Of a stretch of 64,000 nt of DNA, positions 25,068 to 33,560 are shown piece by piece (the first letter of the stretch is position 1; the number at the start of each line of letters is the position of its first letter). Position numbers and translations under genes: made by a program. Under the pieces are notes generated by a model, which saw nothing but the letters and a program-made list of their open reading frames with translations, did not search any database and was not told the origin of the DNA. The stretch is from the NCBI RefSeq assembly GCF_016758255.1, contig NZ_QYAD01000002.1:310001-374000 (forward strand), read 5' to 3'. Origin of the DNA: Leucobacter chromiireducens subsp. chromiireducens. GTDB lineage: Bacteria > Actinomycetota > Actinomycetes > Actinomycetales > Microbacteriaceae.

Positions 25068-25168
25068 CAGAAGCGATCCGGGTGGAGCAGGGCGTAGCCC
25101 AAATAGAGCAGCGCCCCGAGGCCTGCGAGTAAGGCTACGTCGTCGATGAAACCCAACACTCTCTCCAT
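25067..25168 (-). CDS. kdpF: small Kdp subunit F
   Basis: 33-residue single-span membrane peptide (MERVLGFIDDVALLAGLGALLYLGYALLHPDRF, in two halves around the span) that stabilises the Kdp complex. It is recognised by size, the GALLYLGYALLHP pattern ending in a family-like F, and position: its TGA shares a base with the kdpA start. It begins 26 bp after the stop of the DUF998-like gene, so there is no room for a long leader unless transcription starts inside that gene. Confidence 0.8.
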   Translation of the reverse strand: MERVLGFIDDVALLAGLGALLYLGYALLHPDRF

Positions 25169-25194
25169 CTGAAGGAACGAGTCTGAGTGTAGCC

Positions 25195-25968
25195 TCACGG
25201 AAGCCGTTGCGGGTACCGGGTGGGGCGGGGCCAGCAGAGTTGAATGCTCGACACGACGCCGGTTGCCACAAGCCAGGCGATCCCAATCGAGGTCGCGACA
25301 TACTCGCAGAGGGCGCCGAAGTCGGTCGCGGTGTCGGTGAGCGAAAGGATGCCACCGGTGCCCGCGATCACGGCGACGAGCGACGCAGCGGTGCAGGAGA
25401 GGAGCGCCCACGTGCGGCCGCGAAACGCGAAGAGGAGCATTGCGGCGCAGGCGAGCACGAAACCGGTAATCGCGAGGAAGAGGTGCGCGAAGTCCTGGGC
25501 GGTGAAGAGCGCGGAGCTGGGGGCTGGGCATCCGGGAGTGCACGGGGTAGCTGCGGCGCCGACAAAACAGAGTCCGGCCACCGTGAGTGCAAGCGCGCCG
25601 GCGGCGGCGATCTTGCCCGCGCGGGAGTTCCAGCAGCCGAGGCCGACCAGGATCCCGGCTGCGCCGACCATGGTGAGGGCGACGCGGAACACGAACTCGG
25701 TGGGCTCACCCGGCGCCCCCAGGCCGCTCACATACGGCGGATCTTCGTGGGTGGAACGTGCGATCCAGATCAGGATCAGGGCGACGAGTGCCGTCAGGGC
25801 TCCCAGATAGCAGAGCGCGGCGGAGATCAGGTCCGCCGTTCGTGGCCGTTGCGCCTGCCCGCGCGGCTGATGGTCTGCGTGCGACTCGTCCGCCGGGGCC
25901 GGGGCATCGGCAGCGTGTGGGCCTGCGGGGAAGTGTTGCAGCAACGTGGTCCATTCGTGTCGGGTCAA
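25195..25968 (-). CDS. DUF998-like integral membrane protein
   Basis: Membrane protein with about six hydrophobic segments (e.g. ALCYLGALTALVALILIWIA, VALTMVGAAGILVGLGCW, HLFLAITGFVLACAAMLLF, ATSIGIAWLVATGVV) and cysteines in the loop TPCTPGCPAP. The pattern fits the DUF998 family, whose function is unknown. The start is uncertain: the frame is open to 26097, but that lies inside a terminator hairpin, so I use TTG 25968, which has GGAG 13 nt upstream. It is directly followed by kdpF on the same strand. Confidence 0.6.
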   Translation of the reverse strand: MTRHEWTTLLQHFPAGPHAADAPAPADESHADHQPRGQAQRPRTADLISAALCYLGALTALVALILIWIARSTHEDPPYVSGLGAPGEPTEFVFRVALTMVGAAGILVGLGCWNSRAGKIAAAGALALTVAGLCFVGAAATPCTPGCPAPSSALFTAQDFAHLFLAITGFVLACAAMLLFAFRGRTWALLSCTAASLVAVIAGTGGILSLTDTATDFGALCEYVATSIGIAWLVATGVVSSIQLCWPRPTRYPQRLP

Positions 25969-26096
25969 GCGTGGTCGGCTGCTCCAATGCTCGCACCGCG
26001 TTCTCGGATGGGCATCGGACGCTGGACCTTGTCGTGGGTACGACGGTACTCGTAGCCGGGGGCGCTGAACAGCCCTGGGTGAGAGAAGCAATGGCA

Positions 26097-26130
26097 TGCA
26101 GCGGGTCTCCTGTGGAGGAGACCCGCTGCA
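26097..26130 (-). terminator. terminator after the LARTG surface gene
   Basis: Perfect 14-bp inverted repeat TGCAGCGGGTCTCC/GGAGACCCGCTGCA with a 6-nt loop, 18 bp after the end of the minus-strand surface protein gene. Confidence 0.8.
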
Positions 26131-26148
26131 GTGAGCCTTCTGGCCTCG

Positions 26149-27327
26149 TTAGTGCTGGTGTCGACGGCGCGCCGCTGCGAGAACGAGTCCGGCCGCTCCC
26201 AGCGCAGCGATCACTGCGCCAGTGACCGCGATTCCTGCAAGATCCGTGGGCGACCCCGTTCGAGCCAGGTCCTTTGATGGAGCCGGCTGTGCAGGCTTCG
26301 TTGACGTCGTCTCTCCAGGCCTCGTCCCCGTCGGATCCGTCGGCTTCACCGGGTCGACAGGCTTCACGGGGTCGACCGGTTTCACAGGATCAATGGGTTT
26401 CACCGGGTCCGTTGTCGCTTCTTTCGCTGAGGAGGTGAGATGGTTCAGATCGCCGAGGTATTCGAGCGTGAACCCAGAACTGTCTGCGGAGAAATCGCTG
26501 AGGGAAAACGCTCCCGTGCTGTCGAGAGGCGCGGTAGCGTTCACCGTTCCTGACTGAGTGGTGACCACGACAGATCCCGTTGGCACTGAGTCGAAAGCGG
26601 CGGTAACGCTCCCACGGAGCGTGCCCTCCGACACGGCGTAGGAAATTTCCGTTGGTGCTTTGCGTACTTCGAGTGTGCCGGCGGGGCGCTCTGGAATGAT
26701 TTCGGGCGCCTGCGCAGCGCGAGCAGGTGCATATGAGCCGAGCACTACCCCGTACTTTCCTGCGTCAAGCGTGCGGGGCTGGAGCGTCAAGGACGCCCGC
26801 CCTTCGGCCTGCGCATCAGGGGTGTACGTCTCGTCGCCGACTGCAAAGTAGAGCGCGTCGTGCTGGGTGAGCTTCGTGTAGTCGCCCGTGAGCTGTCCCG
26901 CTTGACCATAGGTAATACTCAGGTCGTCAGCGGGGACCTCCCACACTTGCGGGAGGATCGAAATGCTCAGCGGGTTAGACGAGCCGCCCGCGCCGTCGAC
27001 GGTGAGATGAACTTCATCGCTGCCGCCGAGATACGCCGTAAAGGTGATCTGCGTGTCTGAGACGACCTCGAACGGGTAGGAGACATCGGCGGCAAGGAGC
27101 TGGGTCACACCGGAAAGATTCTTGCCCGTGATCGTGAAAGTGTTGCGCTGGTACTCGGTGACCGTGGTCGGAGTTACAGAGGAGAGTTCCGGGAGGGTAA
27201 TAACTGAGGGGGCGGCTTCGGCGGCAGGGTCGTCAGGCGCGGCCGCGCTGCTGTTAACTCCGACTGCCATGAGTGCCAGCGTCCCGAAAAACGCGGCTGC
27301 TATGTGTGTTGCTCTTCGAATACTCAC
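26149..27327 (-). CDS. LARTG-anchored surface protein with TIG/Ig-like domains
   Basis: Wall-anchored protein of 392 residues. Seen: signal peptide (residues 1-30, cleavage near SSAAA), an IPT/TIG-type domain (~45-120, ITGKNLSGVTQL), a second Ig-like domain (~125-225), an Ig-like repeat (~230-300, LRGSVTAAFDSVPTGSVVV), a stalk of DPVKPx repeats, and the sorting motif LARTG at 354-358 with membrane segment and RRRHQH tail. LAxTG is the motif used by class E sortases in high-GC actinobacteria. GTG 27327 follows GAGAGG. It probably displays the Ig domains beyond the wall; the ligand is unknown. Confidence 0.85.
   Translation of the reverse strand: MSIRRATHIAAAFFGTLALMAVGVNSSAAAPDDPAAEAAPSVITLPELSSVTPTTVTEYQRNTFTITGKNLSGVTQLLAADVSYPFEVVSDTQITFTAYLGGSDEVHLTVDGAGGSSNPLSISILPQVWEVPADDLSITYGQAGQLTGDYTKLTQHDALYFAVGDETYTPDAQAEGRASLTLQPRTLDAGKYGVVLGSYAPARAAQAPEIIPERPAGTLEVRKAPTEISYAVSEGTLRGSVTAAFDSVPTGSVVVTTQSGTVNATAPLDSTGAFSLSDFSADSSGFTLEYLGDLNHLTSSAKEATTDPVKPIDPVKPVDPVKPVDPVKPTDPTGTRPGETTSTKPAQPAPSKDLARTGSPTDLAGIAVTGAVIAALGAAGLVLAAARRRHQH
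26342..26413. repeat. four 18-bp tandem repeats coding the DPVKP stalk
   Basis: Four head-to-tail 18-bp units (start points 26342, 26360, 26378, 26396), each coding six residues of the type DPVKPV on the minus strand. Units differ at a few positions. Copy number could change by slippage and alter stalk length. Confidence 0.8.
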
Positions 27328-27479
27328 CTAGTTGTGCCTCTCGTTTGGGTAGCCAAGTCTAGAACTGCGTTTCGTCCCGCTCCCGACAATTCAGCGTGAA
27401 GACACGGGTTGGTCATGCGCTGTTTACTTGAGCGGCGGGGGAGTGGCGTCGACGTCGTCGAAGCTGAGAGGATCAGCGT

Positions 27480-28211
27480 ATGAACCCGAGCGCGCACGTC
27501 ATTGCCATCACTGGAGGCTCGCGCGGAATAGGTGCCGCGGTCGCGCAACGCTTGGTTCGTGACGGCTACGGTGTGCTTGTTGGGTACCACAGCGATCGGG
27601 CCGTGGCCGAACAGGTCGTCCGCGAGCTGCGCGACGCCGGTGGTACTGCCGAGGCGCAGCGCGTAGAGATCACCGATCCTGATTCGCTTGAGGAATTTCT
27701 CGAGGCGGCCGAGCGCATGGGAGAACTCTCCGGGCTCGTCGCGAACGCCGGCGCTGTTGGCACAGTCGGGCCGCTCACAACGCTCGACCCAGCCGCCATT
27801 CGGCGTGACATCGACGTGAACCTCCTGGGCCCGATCCTCAGCTGCAGGGCCGCGGCGCCTCGCCTCGCTCGCACGAACGGTTCGATCGTGCTCCTCGGGT
27901 CCGCCGCGACCACCGCGGGCAGTCCCGGAACCTACGTGCACTATGCCGCGGCGAAGGCCGCGGTCGCAACGCTCGCGGTTGGGCTGTCGACTGAGCTTGC
28001 TCACTCGGGTGTTCGTGTGAACTGTGTGGAGCCCGGAACGATTTGGACGGAGTTTCACCAGGATCCGGATCGGCCTGCGAAAATTGCAGAGGTTATCCCG
28101 TTGGGGCGGGCGGGGCAGCCGCATGAGATCGCGGGCGCCGTCGCCTGGCTCCTTTCGCCAGATGCAGCGTACGCCACTGGCGCTGTTCTCCGAGTGGCGG
28201 GCGGGATGTAG
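27480..28211 (+). CDS. SDR-family oxidoreductase
   Basis: NAD(P)-dependent short-chain dehydrogenase of 243 residues. Seen: cofactor motif TGGSRGIG (11-18), NAG (89-91), catalytic Ser141, Tyr155 and Lys159 (YAAAK), and the C-terminal VNCVEPGTIWT/GAVLRVAGG blocks, close to FabG-type reductases. Substrate unknown. It stands alone between a surface protein gene and a lipoprotein gene, in a promoter interval of ~150 bp. Confidence 0.9.
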   Translation: MNPSAHVIAITGGSRGIGAAVAQRLVRDGYGVLVGYHSDRAVAEQVVRELRDAGGTAEAQRVEITDPDSLEEFLEAAERMGELSGLVANAGAVGTVGPLTTLDPAAIRRDIDVNLLGPILSCRAAAPRLARTNGSIVLLGSAATTAGSPGTYVHYAAAKAAVATLAVGLSTELAHSGVRVNCVEPGTIWTEFHQDPDRPAKIAEVIPLGRAGQPHEIAGAVAWLLSPDAAYATGAVLRVAGGM

Positions 28212-28274
28212 CGCGCCTCCTCTCCGCACGCTCCACAATCACAGCCGAGTTCTGCGGAGAGCCCGCGCATCACG

Positions 28275-28649
28275 TCACGTCTTCCGGGCATCCTGCGCGA
28301 CTAGAACCTCAGTAGAAGCAGTGCGCGTGAGTTTCTGACTTTCGGGTCGAGTCGGTGAGCGGTCTCTGCCGGGCAGCCGGATCGCGTCCGCAACGTCAAC
28401 TACTCGGGTGCTTCCTGCGGGCCACACGAGCCAGAGAGGCTGTTCCGAGTCGCCTTCTAGCGATAAGTAGCCATTTCCGGGGTTGACGAGCGTTCCAGAA
28501 AACTCTTGCAGGGGGCCGCTTGGTGGGATGAACCCGTCTGCGCTGACCGGTACGTTTCCCACTGGATCGGTGCTGCAACTCGCAGTCAAGATGATGCTGC
28601 ACGCGGCAGCCATGAGGATGCCAGTCCGTGTTTCTGCGCGATTCGACAT
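28275..28649 (-). CDS. small putative lipoprotein
   Basis: 124 residues, not recognised. Seen: N-terminal signal with a lipobox-like end (IILTASC, Cys24), then a short beta-rich domain (FSGTLVNPGNGYLSLEGDSEQPLWLVWPAG) and a basic C-terminus. ATG 28649 has GGAG 8 nt upstream. The threonine at the -3 position of the lipobox is less common, so lipidation is likely but not certain. Confidence 0.55.
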   Translation of the reverse strand: MSNRAETRTGILMAAACSIILTASCSTDPVGNVPVSADGFIPPSGPLQEFSGTLVNPGNGYLSLEGDSEQPLWLVWPAGSTRVVDVADAIRLPGRDRSPTRPESQKLTRTASTEVLVAQDARKT

Positions 28650-28925
28650 GGGGGCGTCTCCGTCGTTGGATCACATACAGGACGAGCGGGCTGTCGAGTT
28701 CATACCGGTGAGAGCTGCCCCATACCCTGTGGCGCGATCGAGAGAACACGATCATTCCCTCGAATTATCTATCCAATTTCTGTGTATATTGTGTCCATGA
28801 ACTGAGTGGGATCGGCTGGTGCGTGACACGCAGCGCCCGGTCTCGGCGATGGGGCGCTCCGCACACCCAATGCTTCGTCCGCTGGTGGCTTTGACCCCTA
28901 GTTCCGCGAAACGATTGGAAAGCAC
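28650..28925. other. AT-richer divergent promoter region
   Basis: 276 bp between two divergent lipoprotein genes. The stretch 28745-28800 is clearly richer in A/T than its surroundings (ATTATCTATCC, TGTATATTGTG) and is the likely promoter zone. No gene is seen. Confidence 0.35.
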
Positions 28926-29447
28926 ATGAACGCCATTACTCGCACTACCTGGACCCTTGCGATGGGCGCATCCCTCATCGCTCTCACCGCTTGTTCCCCG
29001 AGCCCAGAGGTCCGACCTGAGGCTGCGGTGACTCCACCAGAGGCGCCTGAACCAAGCGAGGCCGCTCAAGGCTCGAGCTCAGAAGGTGGCTTGCATGGGC
29101 AGGACCTGAGCGGGATGTCGCGAGAGGAAGCCGAGTCCATCATGGCCAACTATCAGTGCGGTCAGTTTGCCATACTCGAGACATATCAGCTGCGGCTTGA
29201 CCTCGGATTCTCGAATGACGGATTCGGAGAGGTGGGGCAGCAGGCTCAGCAGCAGATGCTGAACGATCTCTGGGCGAGCGTGATCAGTGGGAAGAGCCCC
29301 GTCTCGAAACACCTGAATGCGATCCAGAAGGCATTGAAGGACGGCGATCGTGAGGCCTACGACACGGCCTCGGGGCAGGCTGCGCAGGCGTGCGCAGCGA
29401 ACGGCACCGGGCTCACGATGCAGTTCCTGCCTGGGGAAGGGGGATAA
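28926..29447 (+). CDS. small lipoprotein
   Basis: 173 residues, not recognised. Seen: a classical lipoprotein signal with lipobox LTAC (Cys23), a Pro/Glu/Ser-rich linker (~25-55), and a helical domain with Gln-rich stretch (EVGQQAQQQMLNDLW) and two cysteines (YQCGQ, QACAANG) that could form a disulfide. ATG 28926 has GGAAAG 6 nt upstream. The next gene follows within 6 bp, so they are probably co-transcribed. Confidence 0.7.
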   Translation: MNAITRTTWTLAMGASLIALTACSPSPEVRPEAAVTPPEAPEPSEAAQGSSSEGGLHGQDLSGMSREEAESIMANYQCGQFAILETYQLRLDLGFSNDGFGEVGQQAQQQMLNDLWASVISGKSPVSKHLNAIQKALKDGDREAYDTASGQAAQACAANGTGLTMQFLPGEGG

Positions 29448-29452
29448 GGGCA

Positions 29453-30241
29453 GTGATGATCCCCAGGCGCCCGGCAACGCCGCGGGGAGTGCGGCGTGGC
29501 GTGAGTCATCTCGCATCGGGTGGGAGGGAGCCATCTCGGGGCCGCGTGCGGAAGCTCGCCGTGTCAGCGGTCCTTGTTGGCGCCACGCTCGCGGCCGTTC
29601 CGGGGTGCGTGTCGATCGCTGTTGCCATGGCGAGTGGGCACTCGAAAGCGAGTGAGATCCATGGGTCGACGGAAAGATTGGCCCACCACGTCGATGGCTT
29701 CGGGCGCCTGCTCGTGTGGAACACCGCGAGCGATACTGGCGGCTCGGCCTCCGTTGAAGCTATCGTCGAGTCTTTTCCTAAGGCAGCAGTGCGGATCGTT
29801 GATGGTCGAGGCGAGTTTGACCCATCACGCTACTTCGAGGAGGACGGAACAATCTACGAGATCGACAGCAACAATGATGAGCTTCGGATTTCCGTCTTTT
29901 TCGTTGGAGAGTCGGCGAAGGACTCCTGGAAATCGCTCGTGACTTACGTTCACTACGGCTGCGGTGCGTTTGTATCGAAGGATGCGGGTCTCACCTATCT
30001 GCTCGAGGAAGTGACCTGTCCGCCGGGTGTTTACCCCACAAAGCTCGAGGAGGAGCAGAGGAACGTTCTTGAAGAGAAGATCCTCACCGCGTCGCAAAAG
30101 AAGAGCTCGGATACTCGCTCTGGAAGTAGGAGCAGGGCTCAGATGCGCAATCAGGCGATGCAGGGCAGGGCGCAGAGCGCGGGCCCGGCGGGTGATCGTC
30201 GGTGTCGGGTCCTTCTGCTGCGCCTCGCTCGGCGCTACTGA
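29453..30241 (+). CDS. putative exported protein or lipoprotein
   Basis: 262 residues from GTG 29453 (ATG 29456 is equally possible), just after GGGGATAAGGG. Seen: a basic N-terminus, a hydrophobic stretch ending in VPGC (a possible lipobox, ~residue 52), and a mature alpha/beta domain (LLVWNTASDTGGSASVEAIV, ISVFFVGESAKDSWKSLVTYVHYGCGAF). The last ~30 residues (RNQAMQGRAQ... onward) are Arg-rich and unlike the rest, so a frameshift near 30100 may have replaced the true C-terminus. Function unknown; probably operonic with the lipoprotein before it. Confidence 0.55.
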   Translation: MMIPRRPATPRGVRRGVSHLASGGREPSRGRVRKLAVSAVLVGATLAAVPGCVSIAVAMASGHSKASEIHGSTERLAHHVDGFGRLLVWNTASDTGGSASVEAIVESFPKAAVRIVDGRGEFDPSRYFEEDGTIYEIDSNNDELRISVFFVGESAKDSWKSLVTYVHYGCGAFVSKDAGLTYLLEEVTCPPGVYPTKLEEEQRNVLEEKILTASQKKSSDTRSGSRSRAQMRNQAMQGRAQSAGPAGDRRCRVLLLRLARRY

Positions 30242-30942
30242 GTGGTTTCCCGCACCGCAGTGTTGAGGGTGTCGCCGAGGACGGTCTCGAGGAAGGCCCA
30301 CGATACGAACCGCCCTGTGACATGATCTTCTTCGAAGTCGTACTGCGCGCCTCCGAACTCGCAGTGTGTGTTGATGCGGAAGTGCTCCGGCAACGAGCCG
30401 GTATGCGCGGCGTAAGAGTGAGTGTGCGTGAAATGCCGGATCCGAGCATGGACCGAATCCTTCACCACCGCGTACGCGAAGCTCTAGTCGTTCCTCACTC
30501 GCTCGGCTGCCGTGTTCGGAATGCTCATGAGGTCCACGACGAGGGGTTCACGCAATGTGGGGGATCGAAGAGTCACATCAGAGACATTGCCTGCCAGGGC
30601 CGCGTCATTGCGATCAGAGCACGTCGTGAGTACGAGGACCAGCTCGACCTCCCCGGTACTCACGCGCTGAAGCAATAGGTCGTGACGTGTTCCTCTCTCG
30701 TTGCCGAGGCTGCGGCAAGAATACGTGGTGGCCGGGAGAGTTCGAAGTTCTCTGCGCGTATGAAGCGGTTTCACTCGTGCCCCAGCCTGCGAGTTTCCCC
30801 AGCCAGCCGCGAAGCAGCCGCTACCGAGGCGATGGATCTCAAAGCTCGCCACAAACTCGCCTGACTCGCGGGTCACTCGGGAGAAGTGCACCCTTGACGA
30901 TTGATCGGAGTTCGTGAGGGTGAGCTCCTCGAGCGAGTCTGT
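30235..30942 (-). pseudogene. decayed gene with two in-frame stops
   Basis: One minus-strand frame reads as protein across three pieces. After a TGA at 30943-30945 it continues DSLEELTLTNSDQSS without any start codon until GTG 30891, then runs for 135 residues (VHFSRVTRESGEFVASFEIHR...) to a TAG at 30484-30486. Beyond it the same frame goes on with coding-like sequence (SFAYAVVKDSVHARIRH..., EFGGAQYDFEEDHVTGRF) to 30235. Composition is even throughout, which argues for one former gene rather than two small ones. The family is not recognised. It overlaps the end of the convergent lipoprotein-type gene by 7 bp. Confidence 0.5.
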
Positions 30943-31030
30943 TCAGACTCTCACGTGGCTCCGAGATTCTTCATCCCTCCGCCGAGGGAGTGACGCCGTG
31001 GCCAGCTCGACGCTCAGCATCCTGCGTGCA

Positions 31031-32377
31031 CTACGAGATTCCAATCGTTCTTTGCGTGCCCTCAACGCTCAGGCCACCCGGTGCGGGGCTTGTGCTGCTC
31101 GAAAGATCGGAGATTACTGTCTCGAGTCCCGCCAAGCCTGACGACCTCTTGATCTCAGCGCCGATGCGGGTGCTGGCCTCTCGGAAGCTGTCGTCGGCGA
31201 GCACTCGGCGGACCGCTTGCTGCACCTGCGCGGGCGTTGGAGCGTTCGTTGAGAGGTTCACGCCTGCACCACTCCAGCCCACTCGCGCGGTGACCTCGGC
31301 TTTGTCCTCGGTCTTGCCCGCGACGACCAATGGGACGCCATGCTCGAGCGCGTAGTGCACGCCCCCATACCCGCCATTGCTCACAAATACGTCGGTGAGC
31401 GGAAGGAGTTGGTCGTGGGGGAGATACGGAGCGACGCGAACGTTTCCTGGCAGTGGTGATGGCAGCGTGTCTATGGGGCGGCCGCCCGTCGACACCACCA
31501 CGACAACGTCCTCCTCAGCGAGCCCCGCAATTGTGGGTTCGATGAGTTGAGAGTAGTCACGGTTCGCCACGGTGCCTTGGCTCACATGGACTACCGGCTT
31601 CCCTTCGCGGAGTTCCTCCCACCACTCGGGAAGATCTCCCGCGGAGGGGACAGAGCGAGAGACCGGACCCACAAAGTGGACGCTAGTGGGGAGTTTCGAG
31701 CGTGGATACTCGAACCCCGGTACTGAGAACTGCACAATTGCGTCGGCGCGCTCCTGCCCGTTCATGAAGAACCCGTTCAAGGGTTTCCCGGTCGCCTCGA
31801 GCATGAGCTGCTCCGCCTCCTTCTGAACGCCGCCGAAGATGACCTTCTGAGCAAAGAGTCGAAGCAGCGAATTGCGGAGGCGCCCGATTGGCCCGCGCAT
31901 GGGTGTAACTCCGAGCCCGTACGGGGCGGTGTCGGGGCTGGAAAGTCCGAGCGGAATGATCCCAAGCGAAATCACAGCGGGTCGGTCCTCGCGGTTCTTC
32001 GCCGCAAGCCCGAGCGTTCCCATGAACATTGGTTCTACCAGCACTGCATCAGTAGCTTCCGCGTCGAGTGCTGCCTCGACAGCGGCGAGCTGGCTCAGTG
32101 CCGGACGGAGGAATATGGCGGTGATGTCGTATCGAATGCCCGCCGCACCCGTGCGGCCAACCCGCCCAGGGAACGCTGCATCCATGTCTGAGTCGTCGTA
32201 GTCGGCGTCTGCGGGGAGTGCGAGATATTCTGCACCGGTTGCTTCGATCGCCTCCCGGTACTTCGCGCCGCTGAGGAAGCGAACGCGATGACCGCTGTGG
32301 TGGAGGTGGCGCGCGACCGCGAGAAGCGGGGTCACATGCCCATGAACTGGAGTGCTGCAGAGAAGAACGGCGGACAC
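31031..32377 (-). CDS. family-1 (MGT-type) glycosyltransferase
   Basis: Transfers a sugar from a nucleotide donor to a small molecule, as macrolide and UDP-glucosyltransferases do. Seen: GT-B fold with the N-terminal PVHGHVTPLLAVARHL block, and a C-terminal donor-binding region (HVSQGTVANRD, VRVAPYLPHDQLLPLTDVFVSNGGYGGVHYALEHGVPLVV). About 448 residues. I choose GTG 32377, which has GAAAGGA 5 nt upstream, over the ATG at 32440. It is divergent from a TetR-type regulator with a short shared promoter region, the usual arrangement for an inducible detoxification gene. The acceptor is unknown. Confidence 0.88.
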   Translation of the reverse strand: MSAVLLCSTPVHGHVTPLLAVARHLHHSGHRVRFLSGAKYREAIEATGAEYLALPADADYDDSDMDAAFPGRVGRTGAAGIRYDITAIFLRPALSQLAAVEAALDAEATDAVLVEPMFMGTLGLAAKNREDRPAVISLGIIPLGLSSPDTAPYGLGVTPMRGPIGRLRNSLLRLFAQKVIFGGVQKEAEQLMLEATGKPLNGFFMNGQERADAIVQFSVPGFEYPRSKLPTSVHFVGPVSRSVPSAGDLPEWWEELREGKPVVHVSQGTVANRDYSQLIEPTIAGLAEEDVVVVVSTGGRPIDTLPSPLPGNVRVAPYLPHDQLLPLTDVFVSNGGYGGVHYALEHGVPLVVAGKTEDKAEVTARVGWSGAGVNLSTNAPTPAQVQQAVRRVLADDSFREASTRIGAEIKRSSGLAGLETVISDLSSSTSPAPGGLSVEGTQRTIGIS

Positions 32378-32442
32378 CGGTGTCCTTTCGGTGGAGTTGA
32401 GAGGCAATCCGGCTATGCTGGAGCCTGATAGGTAATTCATTA

Positions 32443-32454
32443 AACCATAAGGTT
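32443..32454. promoter_or_regulatory. candidate TetR operator
   Basis: Short inverted repeat AACC-ATAA-GGTT only 6 bp before the TetR start, in an A/T-richer stretch of the 83-bp interval between the divergent glycosyltransferase and TetR genes. Position fits autoregulation. Confidence 0.35.
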
Positions 32455-32460
32455 AGTCAA

Positions 32461-33129
32461 ATGTCTGCGTCTCAATCTTCCCAACCAGTCGCTCGGACCT
32501 ACAGCTCTCCGCTTCGTGAGGAGCAGGCGGCAGAGACGCGGCTGCGTGTGGTTCGTGCTGCTGCCAAGCTGTTCGCTTCCGCGGGATACGAGGGCACATC
32601 GCTTGCTGATTTGGCCCGCGAAGCGGGGGTCTCATTGGGGACAATGAAGGCAAGTGGCCCGAAGCGTGAACTGCTGCTCGCCGCATTCGAACTGAGCTTT
32701 GCAGGCGCCGAAGGGATCGACACGCTGGCGTCGCATGAGCCTATTGTCGAGATCACGGCAGACGAGGACAATGAGAAGTACGTCTTCGGTATTACTCACT
32801 TCGTCGCTGAGTCAAACCGTCGCAGTAGTCGGCTCTGGGCTGCGTTGGTGTCCGCCGCAATATCTGACAGCAACCTCAATGATGCGCTCGAAGGCCTCCG
32901 CCAACGACGGCGAAAAGACATGCTTGTCCTCGTAGATGAACTATGTAGCCGAGGCATTGCATCGTCACGGGTGAATCGTGAGGCACTGGCAGACGGGCTC
33001 TCTTTCCTCCTCTCACCGGAGGGGTACAGCCAACTCGTCCTTGAAGCCAGGTGGGACCATCGCGACTACGAGTCATGGCTCAACAGCATGGTATTTTCTG
33101 TGGCGCGGCAGCTCTCTGCGGCAGAGTGA
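32461..33129 (+). CDS. TetR/AcrR-family regulator
   Basis: Transcriptional repressor of 222 residues. Seen: the N-terminal helix-turn-helix domain (~residues 24-72, RLRVVRAAAKLFASAGYEGTSLADLAREAGVSLGTM) and a helical ligand-binding C-terminal part. One change is notable: after the recognition helix the usual YxHFxxKexL is replaced by ASGPKRELL. Divergent from the glycosyltransferase, which is its likely target; a glycosylated or toxic substrate may be the inducer (inference). Confidence 0.88.
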   Translation: MSASQSSQPVARTYSSPLREEQAAETRLRVVRAAAKLFASAGYEGTSLADLAREAGVSLGTMKASGPKRELLLAAFELSFAGAEGIDTLASHEPIVEITADEDNEKYVFGITHFVAESNRRSSRLWAALVSAAISDSNLNDALEGLRQRRRKDMLVLVDELCSRGIASSRVNREALADGLSFLLSPEGYSQLVLEARWDHRDYESWLNSMVFSVARQLSAAE

Positions 33130-33148
33130 GAGACTCGCGATTTGCCTT

Positions 33149-33430
33149 TCAATCTCTGCCGGGAGCCTCAGAGGTATGTCGCTTCATTGAGGTGACGAGA
33201 GCGAAGTATGCGGGCTTCTGAGAGTCCGAAGGTGCGTGCCACCGTGCGGAGCCGAATGCCTCGCTGTACTCGAATAGCGCGTACGCGAGCCCAAACGGGG
33301 TGCGCCGTTTCTTCCGGTTGAGTAGTCGATCGGCACGCAGTACCAGCGCGAACCCATCACCCTGAGCGCCTTCGGCGTCGGTTGAGAAATCTCGAGGCAC
33401 GAGATCCTCTGCAGAAGTTCGCTTTTCCAC
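33149..33430 (-). CDS. possible small ORF or gene remnant
   Basis: 93 codons from GTG 33430 with a fairly protein-like composition (DGFALVLRADRLLNRKKRRTPFGLAYALFEYSEAFG) but a weak ribosome site (GTGGATC), and the frame continues open upstream. No family recognised. The rest of the 33130-33560 interval shows no gene; its right end carries the GGAGG ribosome site (33548-33552) for the Asp23 gene. Confidence 0.25.
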   Translation of the reverse strand: MEKRTSAEDLVPRDFSTDAEGAQGDGFALVLRADRLLNRKKRRTPFGLAYALFEYSEAFGSARWHAPSDSQKPAYFALVTSMKRHTSEAPGRD

Positions 33431-33560
33431 GATCCACGAACGAGTTGCAGCGGATTTGTGACATTTCGTGGTCTCGTCCCGTCTTCTACACAGGGCGTCA
33501 TTCTTCGCTCAAAAGATGGTGCGGCCGGCGGTCGTGCCACGAAACGTGGAGGTAGTTCTG

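Noticed and set aside
25169-25194. Potassium or c-di-AMP riboswitch before kdpF
   Set aside because: Only 26 bp separate kdpF from the upstream gene on the same strand, too short for a riboswitch.
25968-26097. Extending the DUF998-like gene to the ATG at 26097
   Set aside because: That ATG lies in the arm of the terminator hairpin 26097-26130 of the preceding gene, and the added residues are Arg/Pro-rich and not membrane-like.
26342-26413. CRISPR array
   Set aside because: The regular 18-bp units have no spacers and code a Pro-rich stalk in frame. No other repeat-spacer pattern was seen in the window.
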